From positions 62,001 to 126,000 of the forward strand of contig NW_006917102.1 in assembly GCF_000516985.1 (NCBI RefSeq): a DNA stretch of 64,000 bases. Direction: 5' to 3'. The position numbers were made by a program, and so were the translations under genes. Origin of the DNA: Pestalotiopsis fici W106-1 (lineage: Eukaryota; Ascomycota; Sordariomycetes; Amphisphaeriales; Sporocadaceae). Shown in pieces: positions 55,342-64,000 of this stretch (the stretch's first letter is position 1; each line of letters begins with the position of its first letter). The notes beneath the pieces are model-generated. The model was not told the DNA's origin. It made no database searches and saw nothing but the letters and a program-made list of their open reading frames with translations.

Positions 55342-56023
55342 TCAAAGATCTTGGCTAGCTCTCTCTGCTCGCCTTACACCTCTTTCGACCTTTTCCACTC
55401 TCTTCTCAACGCCGGCCAAGCGATTCCCGTAGCCGACGACGCTCTGCTCATAATAGCTTCGAACGACCTGCTCGCTCCGACCCCTGAGATCTGCAATCTC
55501 AGCCGATTGCGCCTTCTGGGTAGCTTCTATGGCGCGCATCCTGGGGAGCAATGTCACCAAGCTCGCACTCATGGATGGATCTGGAATGGGAGTATCCTCA
55601 ATGGAGGTTAGTGACGAGGCGATAGAGGGATACAAAGTCGATGAGGCGAGGACCATCTGCGCGAGCGCGGCGGGAGACAAGTCATCAGGGGCGGCCTCGG
55701 TTGAACGCGTCGTGAAGAGAGTAGGATGGGCATTATCTGCATCATAAACATTAGCAATGCTTTTTTCCACGATCACTTGAAACCGTTCTCCTCTTACAAA
55801 TCTTGAGAAGTTCGTCATAAGTTCGTACGCGCTGGCGCAGCTTCTCAAAGCGATGTTCTAGCTGTTGCAAGCTAGGGATAGCTGGTTTCTTTACGAGTAC
55901 TGCCGAGGCATGGCCGTAGAGCAAGTGCTCGAGACGGAGTAGACGAGACTCGAGGTACGAGATGGTACGAACGGTTGCGTCGTCGAGAAAACGTGATTCG
56001 TCTGAAGGCTGTGGTTCGCCCAT
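55342..56023 (-). CDS. ro-10: Dynactin p24 subunit, nuclear-distribution protein RO-10 type
   Basis: RO-10 of Neurospora corresponds to the p24 (DCTN3) shoulder subunit of dynactin, needed for dynein-driven nuclear movement in hyphae. Exons 56023-55798 and 55736-55342 give 206 aa. It starts MGEPQPSDESRFLDD and has the conserved TISYLESRLLRLEHLLYG helix (about residues 20-37), QQLEHRFEKLRQRVRTYDELLKIY, then NAHPTLF and TPIPDPSMSASLVTLLPRM. The C-terminal half is coiled coil (EIADLRGRSEQVVRSYYE, RVEKVERGVRRAER). The frame continues upstream of 56023 but only to a TTG. Identification rests on remembered family similarity and on the helical layout. Confidence 0.8.
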
Positions 56024-57056
56024 CCTGATTGTTTCTAAGATCACTGCCTGGTGAGTTTGACCCTCAATGATGCTATCTTTCAACAAGGGGTTTGAGGGGC
56101 GAGCAATGTATTGTGGAATTTCCGGCGTGGGCAACGTCTTTCCTCACACGTATCGAAGGACTCTTTCGAAGAGTGTGATAATACCGTAATGCACGAGCGC
56201 GTCGATTAAGGTTAATGTAAGGCTGAGAAAGAATCGAGCTGGATGAGCTACATTGCCGCCAGCCAAGCGCGTCGCAGAAAGTGATGTGGTTCCCTTTACA
56301 AGCTCGCCAATATCCACTTCTATTGGCTTGCCTTGATGCAACATGTAACCGCTAGACGAGGGGAGGAATCCGGGGATGACTAGCGGGTACCTAGTATGAA
56401 CAAAGGAAATGCTACAGGGCAGGGTCTTCATTTTAGGTCTTGTAAGGCATTGACAAGCCTCCAGCAGTTGTCAAACCATGCGACTCCACGGCACATTAAA
56501 GCCGTGTGGTACTCTGTACACTGGGATTCAGGACTGACGACAGTTGCGCAAACGTAATGAAATTCCAGATGAGGAGGGACAAGACACCTACCAATTCCTT
56601 GGCTTAATACAACATTCCCTGCTGGCGACAATCTGGCATCATCATCAAAAAGACCTTTTCTTCTTTTCTTTTCATGTTCATTTCACCATTCTTTTGGGTG
56701 TTCACCTAACCTGGGTATATTTTTCTTATCGCCTAGGTAGTGCGCGCCACAGGTATACGTCAAGCTCCATCGATTGACTTTGGTCGGGCGCAAGTGGACT
56801 GCCAGGCAGTTTAGCTTTGCCCGACGCAAGGTGGATAATTGACGGCGGTGCTACATTACTCTATGGTAGAGAGCCCGGGAAGATTGTCGCGTGTCTCACC
56901 ACCCACCCAAACACCAACCGCTGTCGTGAAACATTGATGAACATTTCGGGCAAACACAAGAACATTCACGTGTAACGAGCCACTGGCATTTACCTAGTTT
57001 CCAAGTCCTATCGGACAAAAACAACCGCCACCGCGAAAACACCCCCAGCTAGGCCC
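56024..57056. promoter_or_regulatory. Shared upstream region of RO-10 and the amino acid transporter
   Basis: About 1 kb between divergent genes. It contains one ATG-started 95-codon minus-strand frame (separate entry). Confidence 0.45.
56144..56431 (-). CDS. Uncertain 95-aa frame upstream of RO-10
   Basis: An ATG-started frame with protein-like sequence: SFVHTRYPLVIPGFLPSSSG, then GKPIEVDIGELVKGTTSL, then a hydrophobic stretch (ARFFLSLTLTLIDALVHYGI, about 68-87) that could be a membrane helix near the C-terminus. It ends 121 nt before the RO-10 start. It could be a small membrane protein, an upstream ORF on the RO-10 transcript or chance. No family is recognised. Confidence 0.3.
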   Translation of the reverse strand: MKTLPCSISFVHTRYPLVIPGFLPSSSGYMLHQGKPIEVDIGELVKGTTSLSATRLAGGNVAHPARFFLSLTLTLIDALVHYGIITLFERVLRYV

Positions 57057-58859
57057 ATGCCGAATTACGACACCATATCTGATGGCCGAGCCAACGAAGA
57101 GTCTAGCTCGACCTCCGCCGATATGACGAGACATCGAAGAACGCGAGGTCACCACCAGAAGGATGGCCATCATGGCCAGGCCAGCATGGTTAGCAGTGTC
57201 ATCAACCTACTCAACACAAGTATGTTGTCTCTAGGCTGGGAAACAGGCCGAATGCGCAATCAAAATCCCGCGCCGCTTCGCAAGAGATACTGACAACTTC
57301 TGCCTTGTAGTCGTCGGCGCTGGCACTCTAGCGATGCCCGCTGCCCTTTCGCATTTTGGAATCATTCCCGGAGTAATTGTCATATTGTGGTCGGCATTCA
57401 CTTCTGCCTTTGGCCTCTATCTGCAGTCACGATGCGCACGATATCTCGACCGCGGCTCGTCGTCCTTCTTCGCCCTATCGCAGCTCACATACCCGAATGC
57501 TGCTGTGATATTCGACGCCGCCATTGCCATAAAATGCTTTGGTGTGGGCGTGTCCTACATGATTATTATCGGCGATTTGATGCCTGGAGTAGCTCTCGGT
57601 TTCGACAGTCGGGCTCAAGGTGTGCCGTTCTTGATGGATCGCAACTTTTGGATTACTGCATTCATGCTGGCCATCATTCCTTTGTGCTTTCTCAAGAGAC
57701 TGGATAGCTTGAAGTACACAAGTCTGATCGCTCTCGTTTCGATTGGATATCTGATCATCTTGGTGGTCTACCATTTTGCTGCCGACGTCATCCCGAATCG
57801 GGCGCCGGTCAGAGTCATTACTTGGGACGGGCCAATATCTGCACTCAGCAACTTGCCTGTGGTTGTGTTCGCATACACCTGTCACCAAAACATGTTCTCC
57901 ATTCTAAACGAAATCAAGGAAAACACACCAAAAAGGTAGGATTGTCCCGTATTCAGAACCCGGCGATGTATACTAAGCTTGGACAGTATTATTGGCGTTA
58001 TTGGCTCTAGCATCGGCTCAGCAGCCAGTATCTACATTTTGGTTGCCATCACCGGATACTTGACGTTTGGTGACGATATCAAGGGCAACATTGTTTCCAT
58101 GTGTAAGTCCAGGTCAGTTTCCGAGTTGTTACTCAACTTACTAACATGTATTGCCTAGATCCTCCATCGGTGGCATCAACCATTGCCAAAGCCGCAATTG
58201 TCGTTCTTGTACTCTTTTCGATCCCTCTGCAGGTCCATCCCTGTCGCGCTTCAATCGATGCGGTTCTGAGGTGGCGTCCAAACTCGGCTTCACGGCAGTC
58301 TCAAAGCCGCACAAACTCCCCTGGGGGACGGCCACTTCTTCCAACCGCACAGGCACGGTCTGACCATGGCCCAGCGGCACCCATGTCAGACCTTCGGTTC
58401 GCACTATTGTCAACGGTGATTTTGGTTCTGAGTTATGTGACAGCTTTGACTGTTGTGAGCTTGGAACGCGTTCTTGCTTACGTTGGAAGCACTGGAAGTA
58501 CCAGCATTAGCTTCATTCTCCCTGGCTTGTTCTACTACAAGATCTCTGATCCAAACTCCACCCATCATCAGCGTTTGGCCAAGACCGACGATGATGCAGA
58601 TTCACCCGTCGGGTCAGACGAATCCGACGATGAGGAGGCTGCCGAAGCAATGGCCCGAAGTGTCGGCAGTGTACGAAGTGTGGCAAGTGGACGGAGCAAT
58701 ACCAAGAGTTCATGGCGCTGGCGCAGGAAGTGGAGATGGGACTTGGAGCACATCAACCCAGTGCATCTCAGGCGCGCGTCTTTGGCTTTGGCAATCTATG
58801 GAGGTTGCGTGATGACCACATGCCTGATACTGAACATGTTTGTCAGTGTCGCTCACTAA
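57057..58859 (+). CDS. Vacuolar-type amino acid transporter (AVT/AAAP family)
   Basis: AAAP transporters of the Avt5-7 group move amino acids across the vacuolar membrane. Exons 57057-57219, 57311-57935, 57987-58102 and 58159-58859 give 534 aa. A hydrophilic N-terminus leads into SSVINLLNTIVGAGTLAMPAAL, the hallmark of TM1. About ten hydrophobic segments follow, including VVVFAYTCHQNMFSILNEI and SIYILVAITGYLTFGDDI. A long acidic/Ser cytosolic loop (DDDADSPVGSDESDDEEAAEA, about 440-490) sits before the last helix, as in fungal Avt6-like proteins. All four splice sites keep frame. Direction of transport cannot be told from sequence. Confidence 0.92.
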
Positions 58860-60711
58860 GATTCCGTAAGGGGGCTCGTTCACAAATCATCATTCAGCCC
58901 ATTAGCGATGTTTCCTTCAAGCATTATTCTCGGAGTTCGGGCGGGAGGCACTCGGTGAAAGGTGCCTCTTGTGATATATTTGGAGCATGGGAAAATAATC
59001 CATGTACATAGCCTCACTGGATAGCTGAATACTTTGAATCCTTGTCAATCTATTTTTGGCTTTGAAGTACAAGCGAGGGATTGACACTATCAACACTCCT
59101 TGCGACAAATGTGTGCTGATTCACATCAGAACAATATTCTGCTGACGCCAGAGAAACAACCTGGTTGACTTTTATCAGTACTTTGGAACGAGAACACAAT
59201 GCTTCCCCAAACTTTCGGCTGTGTCATTAACATGTCGGCAGACATACTCTTGCCATGGTCACTACAAGTACAAGAGGGATCTAATTTCACATTTGTTGTT
59301 AAGATGAGAAATATGATCTCTATTCCTGGATCGATTAGAACCATACCTGAAATTCAGACATCTGTAACCGCGAATGGTTTCTCGCAGTAAAAAGAGTCGC
59401 CTTCTTCATACGTTTTAGAACACTGAAACTATGGTCTGGAAAGTGTTCAAAGACATTTCATAGACCAAATCGACGGCCTGGTGGATATTCAAAGAGCGCT
59501 CCAGCTATAGTCACAAATCACTAGACCAGCATAATCGTAGAACGTTTCATTACCTAGCTAGTCCTCAGGCTTCGTTTATGAAATGATACGGGTAGTAGGT
59601 CAAGGTCTGGAGTGGCAGTTATCAGATCAATGTGCTTCTATGGTCATAACACCAAACCATTATAGAGAGCCGTGGCGAGAGTTATTCCGTTTTTCCCCTT
59701 GTAATTCTGTGCAGGCTCATCATTTCATTGTTCTCAGCCCCCTATTGATCTCTCTTCTATCCATTTGATGGCCAATGGAATAGCATTGGGTCATATGATG
59801 CGAATATGATCGAATAGCACCACCGATCCATGGAATGAACCCAAGGCAAGAAACTTGTATTTTCTAAGTTGATCGGACAATAGCTATTCTATATTGAAAG
59901 TTTCACTTCATTCTTCGAATGATTGTGATTCCTCGAAAGGGCGTGGGCAGGCAATGAACAACAGCTACCATCAACGTATCCGCCCCAAGGTGGCGGTCCC
60001 GAACTGCTTGGTCAGGCCCGAGGTCCAAGTGGTCACATATGCACTCACGGACTCGGATAACCTGCCGGGCAAGAATCCGGTCTCCTCAATGAATGTGTCG
60101 ATAATCATAACCAATGGAGGTCACTGGTATATGGGGAATAGCGCGGGGGCAGCTGGAAGCGAGGAGTAGGTTGGCTACGGAAGTCGGTTGCAAACATCTT
60201 CCATTGGTTCTCCGTTGCATCGGTAATGCCTTATCTAGCACATTGATTTCCAATGAAACAGGTCATTCAACCACTCATGGTTGCACTATTTCACTATAGA
60301 CAAGTCGTCAGTCGCGCCCTCGGTGGCGTGCTCATATCTAGAGTATTGCGTGATTACCCCACGCTATATACACAGGTTGGAGGGGACGAGGAGGTTGATA
60401 ACTATAAGAGAATGATAGTATCTCGACTGGATAAAGATGTTATTCACTTGTCAAGCTTCAGACTTGTTATTGTTCGCGATCTCATAAATACTGTGGAATG
60501 TGAGTGCTCAAAAAACGTGATTACTTCGTTCCCCCTTACATTTTCCCAAAGAATTTTGCTTCAATCATGAAGCGTTTCTCGATTAATTTCTTGTACCATA
60601 TACATTCTCATAATTTTACATACAAGAATTAATCTGTAGTAACCTGTATAATATCAAGCGGAAGACAAAAGGCTAACCAACATACTTGACTTATAAGACA
60701 AGACTGCAAGC
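58860..60711. other. Intergenic region between the transporter and TauD genes
   Basis: 1.85 kb, mostly AT-rich. A GC-rich island at about 59940-60180 carries a short protein-like minus-strand frame (separate entry). The frame at 60253-60570 has no recognisable content. Confidence 0.5.
59971..60108 (-). pseudogene. Possible gene fragment in a GC-rich island
   Basis: A 45-codon minus-strand frame (MIIDTFIEETGFLPGRLSES..., ending LGRIR) reads like part of an enzyme or transporter. It is flanked by AT-rich DNA, and no further exons were found. Unidentified. Confidence 0.18.
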
Positions 60712-61937
60712 ATGGCTCCCGGCGTAACCACCGAGCTTCCCGTACACTCTCTGCCTTCTCAGGACGGGAGTGTCAAGACCAAGGCATTTCCAAAGCCGCT
60801 GAGCCCCAGTGGTGCTCTCGAAAAGTTCCAATACGAGGACACAACGCCTGCCATTGGCCGAGAGTTCATTGGCGTCAATATCGTAGATGATCTCTTGCGC
60901 GCAGAAAACGCCGACGAACTTCTACGAGATGTGGCCATTACGAGTAAGCTCTTTGCTGCCGTCATTCACTAAAAAAGTGTTGCTAATGCTGGTCATGTGC
61001 AGTCTCACAGCGTGGCGTTGTCTTCTTCAGAGCTCAAGATAATCTGACCAACGAGTTGCAAAAGGAGTTTGTACACCGTCTTGGCCAACTGGCTGGCAAG
61101 CCGGCCGACTCTACACTGCATATCCATCCCGTCCTTAACAACACGTCGGAATTTGGCGTGGGCGATGATCAGATTAGCACCATTAGCTCTCTGCAACGCA
61201 AGGCCATTTTCCAACACGAAAAGGACCAGACGAGGAAGCGATACGACTCTTCACAATGGCATTCAGACATCCAGTTCGAGCCCGTGCCGGCAGACTACAC
61301 GTCGCTCCGTCTCACGCAACTGCCCAAGACTGGTGGCGACACTCTCTGGGCATCTGGCTACGAAATCTACGATCGTTTCTCCAAGCCATATCAAAAATTC
61401 TTTGAAGGGTTGACTGCCACCTTCATCGGAGACGGCTTCCACCGGGCAGCCCGAGACAACCCGGACAAGGTCAAGCTTTACGAGGGCGAGCGTGGCAGTC
61501 CCCTGAACACTGGTGCTGGCCTCGAAGCCGTCCACCCTGTCGTTCGCACCAACCCCGTCACTGGCTGGAAGAGTATCTTTGCCATTGGCCCTTTCCCCAA
61601 GTACATCAACGAGCTGCACGCCGATGAGTCCGACGCTCTGTTGAAGAAGTTCTTGTCGGTCATTACGGAGAATCACGATCTACAGGTTCGATTCAAGTGG
61701 AGAAACGAGAACGATATTGGTAAGTTTGTTCTGTATTGATTGGTCATTTGATTCGTGAATCCTGACACTTGTGATTTAGCCATCTGGGACAATCGTAGCG
61801 CATTCCACAGCGCGACATTTGATTATGACAATCTGGGTGAGCGATTCGGAAATCGTGCGGTTGGAATCGGCGAGAAGCCGTTTTTTGACCCAAACAGCAA
61901 GTCCAGAACAGAGGCTCTGGCGGAGGCTACTCAATAA
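60712..61937 (+). CDS. TauD/TfdA-family 2-oxoglutarate Fe(II) dioxygenase
   Basis: These enzymes hydroxylate sulphonates (taurine type) or related substrates using 2-oxoglutarate and Fe(II). Exons 60712-60943, 61003-61719 and 61780-61937 give 368 aa. The iron ligands are the His and Asp of QWHSDIQFE and the distal His of WDNRSAFHSATFDY. The 2-oxoglutarate Arg is in LGERFGNRAVGIG. RGVVFFRAQDNLTNELQKEFVHRLGQLAG near the N-terminus is typical of fungal homologues. Donors are GTAAGC and GTAAGT. A role in sulphur acquisition is known for relatives (Jlp1) but not proven here. It converges on SPC19. Confidence 0.93.
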
Positions 61938-62355
61938 TAGCCATTATGATACTGTAGCCATGTCAATGTTAGCGTGTCATCCTCACCAAAGTACAAATGA
62001 TTATTTGTTGCCAACGTACTTGACCGAATCGACCCTCGAAGCAAGATGCTTCCGACGCCCAAGATATGACATGAAAGTGACTTCATGGAGACAGAGAACC
62101 CTATCTTCTCTCTCCCTCTCAGCCTTTCGATAACTCCATAGTCGGTGGAAATTTTGTCAGCGTTTCTACCGTTGTTTTATGGAGTTCAGCCATTGTAAAT
62201 GATGTGTCCAACTCCTCAGCCGCAAATGTGGCCGCTGTGTCGTGATCTTGGTATCGTCTACGGGGCCGCTCAACTTTGCCAGATGGAAGTGACTGGTCCC
62301 TTGATAGTTTTATGCACGAGGTTGACTACTCGCGTGATATGATTACGCATCACTC
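61938..62355. other. Intergenic between convergent TauD and SPC19 genes
   Basis: Contains both 3' ends. Nothing else is seen. Confidence 0.6.
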
Positions 62356-62992
62356 TCAAGCCTTCTCAATTTGCTTCCTCAGCTCCCTCTCTTTCTGGGA
62401 GACCTCGAGCTCCAGTCTCTCAATGCTGTACTCGAGAGCCTCCCTTCTCTGCTTGACAGCTTTTGCCCTCAGCTTGGCCTCACCACCAAGTTTTTGAACG
62501 GCGCCGCTTGCAGTCTTCCCACCCCGGCCGTAGGAGGACGAATGATTCCGGCTGCTGCCGGGTCTCTCCGTGAGACGACCCTGCTGGAGCTCGGCGCGCG
62601 CCTTGAGGGATTCGATGCGGCGCTCTACGCGGTCAATGTGAGAGTCAGCGCGGTCGAGCAGGGTGGTAATAGCAGGGCCTATCTCGTCGCGTAGCGAAGC
62701 TTCGGCGGCAGCGAGGGTGGGTTGGGGGATGAGTTCGTAATGCTAGGTAGATGGAGGATCAATTAGTATTGTACGAGGCTTATGAATGGCGAAGTGGCAC
62801 TGAGAGACCCGGGGAGTGACAATAGCAGCTTTCACAATTCCTCAGACGTACCCGGACAGTCTTCAGAACACTGATCAATCTTGGAAAGTCTGCGACGCCG
62901 TTCCCGAGCGTCTCGACCGATGACTCTAGATGCGACAAGGAGCCGCGTAGGGCGGCCACGCAGTCGCCGTAAGCGCTCGCAGTAGAGGACAT
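62356..62992 (-). CDS. SPC19: DASH complex subunit Spc19
   Basis: The DASH/Dam1 ring couples kinetochores to microtubules. Exons 62992-62852 and 62742-62356 give 175 aa. The protein starts MSSTASAYGDCVAALRGSL and has LESSVETLGNGVADFPRLISVLKTVRHYELIPQPTLAAAE, the conserved Spc19 core (the splice joins Arg47 to His48). EIGPAITTLLDRADSHIDRVERRIESLKARAELQ follows. The C-terminal half is a charged coiled coil ending QIEKA. Length and layout fit filamentous-fungal Spc19. The intron has a GTACGT donor and a TAG acceptor. Confidence 0.9.
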
Positions 62993-63649
62993 TATGGAAG
63001 AGGGCCACAGGAATTTGGAGCAATGCCAAATGTGTCCCTTGTGCCTGGACGATTGAGTGTGTCAACAAGACAGTAAAGGTTGCGCGCCGTGTTTACTTTC
63101 TTGCCAGGAGTATGACTTGACCAACCGTGTCTGGTGTGGGGCAGGTGAGTTGGTTTCCAGCGATGGCGGCACCCCGCCAAACGACTTCAATGCTGCACGT
63201 CTTTCTATTTATATTTTAGGACCAGAGCAGCACAGGGAGAGCGGGTGAGGGAATGAGTAACGAAAAAACCACTCTTGTGCTTGGATTTATGGAATCGAAG
63301 AATAAACATCACTGGTATCAATGTCAATACGCATTAATCGATGCCATTATTCGCTCTTGTAATTACGATCCAATGTCAAGTCTTCTTCGGTATACATATT
63401 ACAACAAAAATCTGACATTAGACCAATGCTGCGCTCAAAGCAGACTGAAAGAAGAGAGAAGAAAAGAAAAAAAAAAAAAACCGTAGATAGCAAAGTATTC
63501 CTTCCTAAAGCTTGGGATCAGATAGACCACCATCGCCAAAGGTACGTGATATAACAAATAATACGTACGACATGTAATGGAAAATGCAAAAAAAGGAATC
63601 GGTCGGCCTATTGAGGACCGTATGATTGGTGGCAAGAACTGCTTGTTCT
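62993..63649. other. Intergenic between SPC19 and tRNA-Thr
   Basis: SPC19 promoter and leader on the left; an A run at about 63467-63480. No gene is seen. AT content rises to the right. Confidence 0.5.
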
Positions 63650-63721
63650 TGCCCACTACTGGAGTCGAACCAATTGCCTCCTCATTACTAGTGAGGCGCT
63701 CTACCGATGAGCCAAGCGGGC
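63650..63721 (-). tRNA. tRNA-Thr (anticodon AGU)
   Basis: A complete 72-nt cloverleaf reads on the minus strand. The acceptor stem GCCCGCT pairs with AGTGGGC (one G-U), and A is the discriminator. The anticodon arm is CCTCA-CTAGTAA-TGAGG with anticodon AGT, read as AGU, for Thr ACN codons (A34 expected to become inosine). The T arm carries GGTTCGACTCC, a perfect B box, and the D arm carries the A-box-like TGGCTCATCGG. There is no intron. A T run that could stop Pol III appears only about 57 nt past the 3' end. Confidence 0.93.
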
Positions 63722-64000
63722 TTGTTGTTGAAGATAGGCTCTTTATCATAAATAATACCACTAGTCAATTTCTGCTACTATCTAAGACGCAGATCCAACC
63801 CGGAACCTCATTGGTTAATATTTGTGGCAAGGAGACCCCAGGTCTTATTAAATGGTACATTATTTGTATAGATATTTAGATATATAAAGGCTAATATGAT
63901 ATAAAATATGGTTTTTTTGTGAGTAAGTCAGTTGCCAGAAATTTATAAAAATACAAGTAGATACGGTAGGGACCCGCCTTCTACCTATATCCTTGGGGCT
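63722..64000. other. AT-rich DNA upstream of the tRNA gene
   Basis: No gene is seen. The stretch 63840-63965 is strongly AT-rich (TATATAAAGG, TTTATAAAAAT). It lies directly upstream of a tRNA gene, a usual landing zone of Ty1/Ty3-type elements, but no LTR ends or duplication are visible within the window. Confidence 0.4.

Noticed and set aside
1..64000. CRISPR arrays, rRNA genes, polyketide or peptide synthetase genes, intact transposons
   Set aside because: None was found. No regular spaced repeats, no long synthase frames, and no transposase or reverse-transcriptase motifs are present.

Overview
The window is nuclear DNA of a filamentous ascomycete, most likely a sordariomycete of the Hypocreales. 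The evidence is intron style (47-150 nt introns with GTRNGT donors and YAG acceptors), fungal-only families (Tom5, RO-10/p24 dynactin, DASH Spc19, Sho1, Crh-type GH16, fungal endopolygalacturonase) and CT-rich leaders. The order is inferred from the proteins; no species is claimed. Nineteen protein genes and one tRNA gene have solid support. Multi-exon structures were built by hand, and every exon sum gives an intact reading frame.

Layout. 1-7 kb is housekeeping: glycine decarboxylase P-protein (cut by the window edge), TOM5, NUP57 and the complex I 20.8 kDa subunit. 7-25 kb is dominated by secreted proteins: a GH115 alpha-glucuronidase, then a 10.7-kb stretch with no convincing gene, then a PR-1/CAP protein with a long CT-rich leader and a GH28 endopolygalacturonase. 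25.7-30.5 kb holds an SQT1-type WD40 protein, a zinc alcohol dehydrogenase and a HAD hydrolase. 32.8-49.2 kb is rich in surface and secreted proteins: a Crh-type GH16 with a transmembrane tail, a siroheme-pathway Met8/Met1 fusion (the cytosolic exception), a membrane-anchored aspartic-protease-like protein lacking its first catalytic Asp, a GPI-type Ser/Thr-rich protein, a 314-aa unknown, a small secreted protein, a 566-aa secreted unknown, and the osmosensor SHO1. 49.2-55.3 kb is gene-poor. 55.3-64 kb holds RO-10, a vacuolar-type amino acid transporter, a TauD-family dioxygenase, DASH Spc19 and tRNA-Thr(AGU).

How the genes relate. Fungal genes are transcribed singly, so neighbours need not cooperate. 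Still, two themes stand out. Plant cell-wall attack is represented by GH115 and GH28. Cell-wall remodelling and surface sensing are represented by Crh, the A1-like protein, the GPI protein and SHO1. Several gene pairs are divergent and could share promoters: NUP57/NADH subunit, A1-like/GPI protein, 314-aa/small secreted protein, RO-10/transporter. I found no CRISPR array, no intact transposon and no secondary-metabolite core gene. No clearly new system was found. The best leads are the pseudo-protease and its surface-protein neighbours, the degenerate Met8 half of the siroheme enzyme, and the two large gene-empty tracts.
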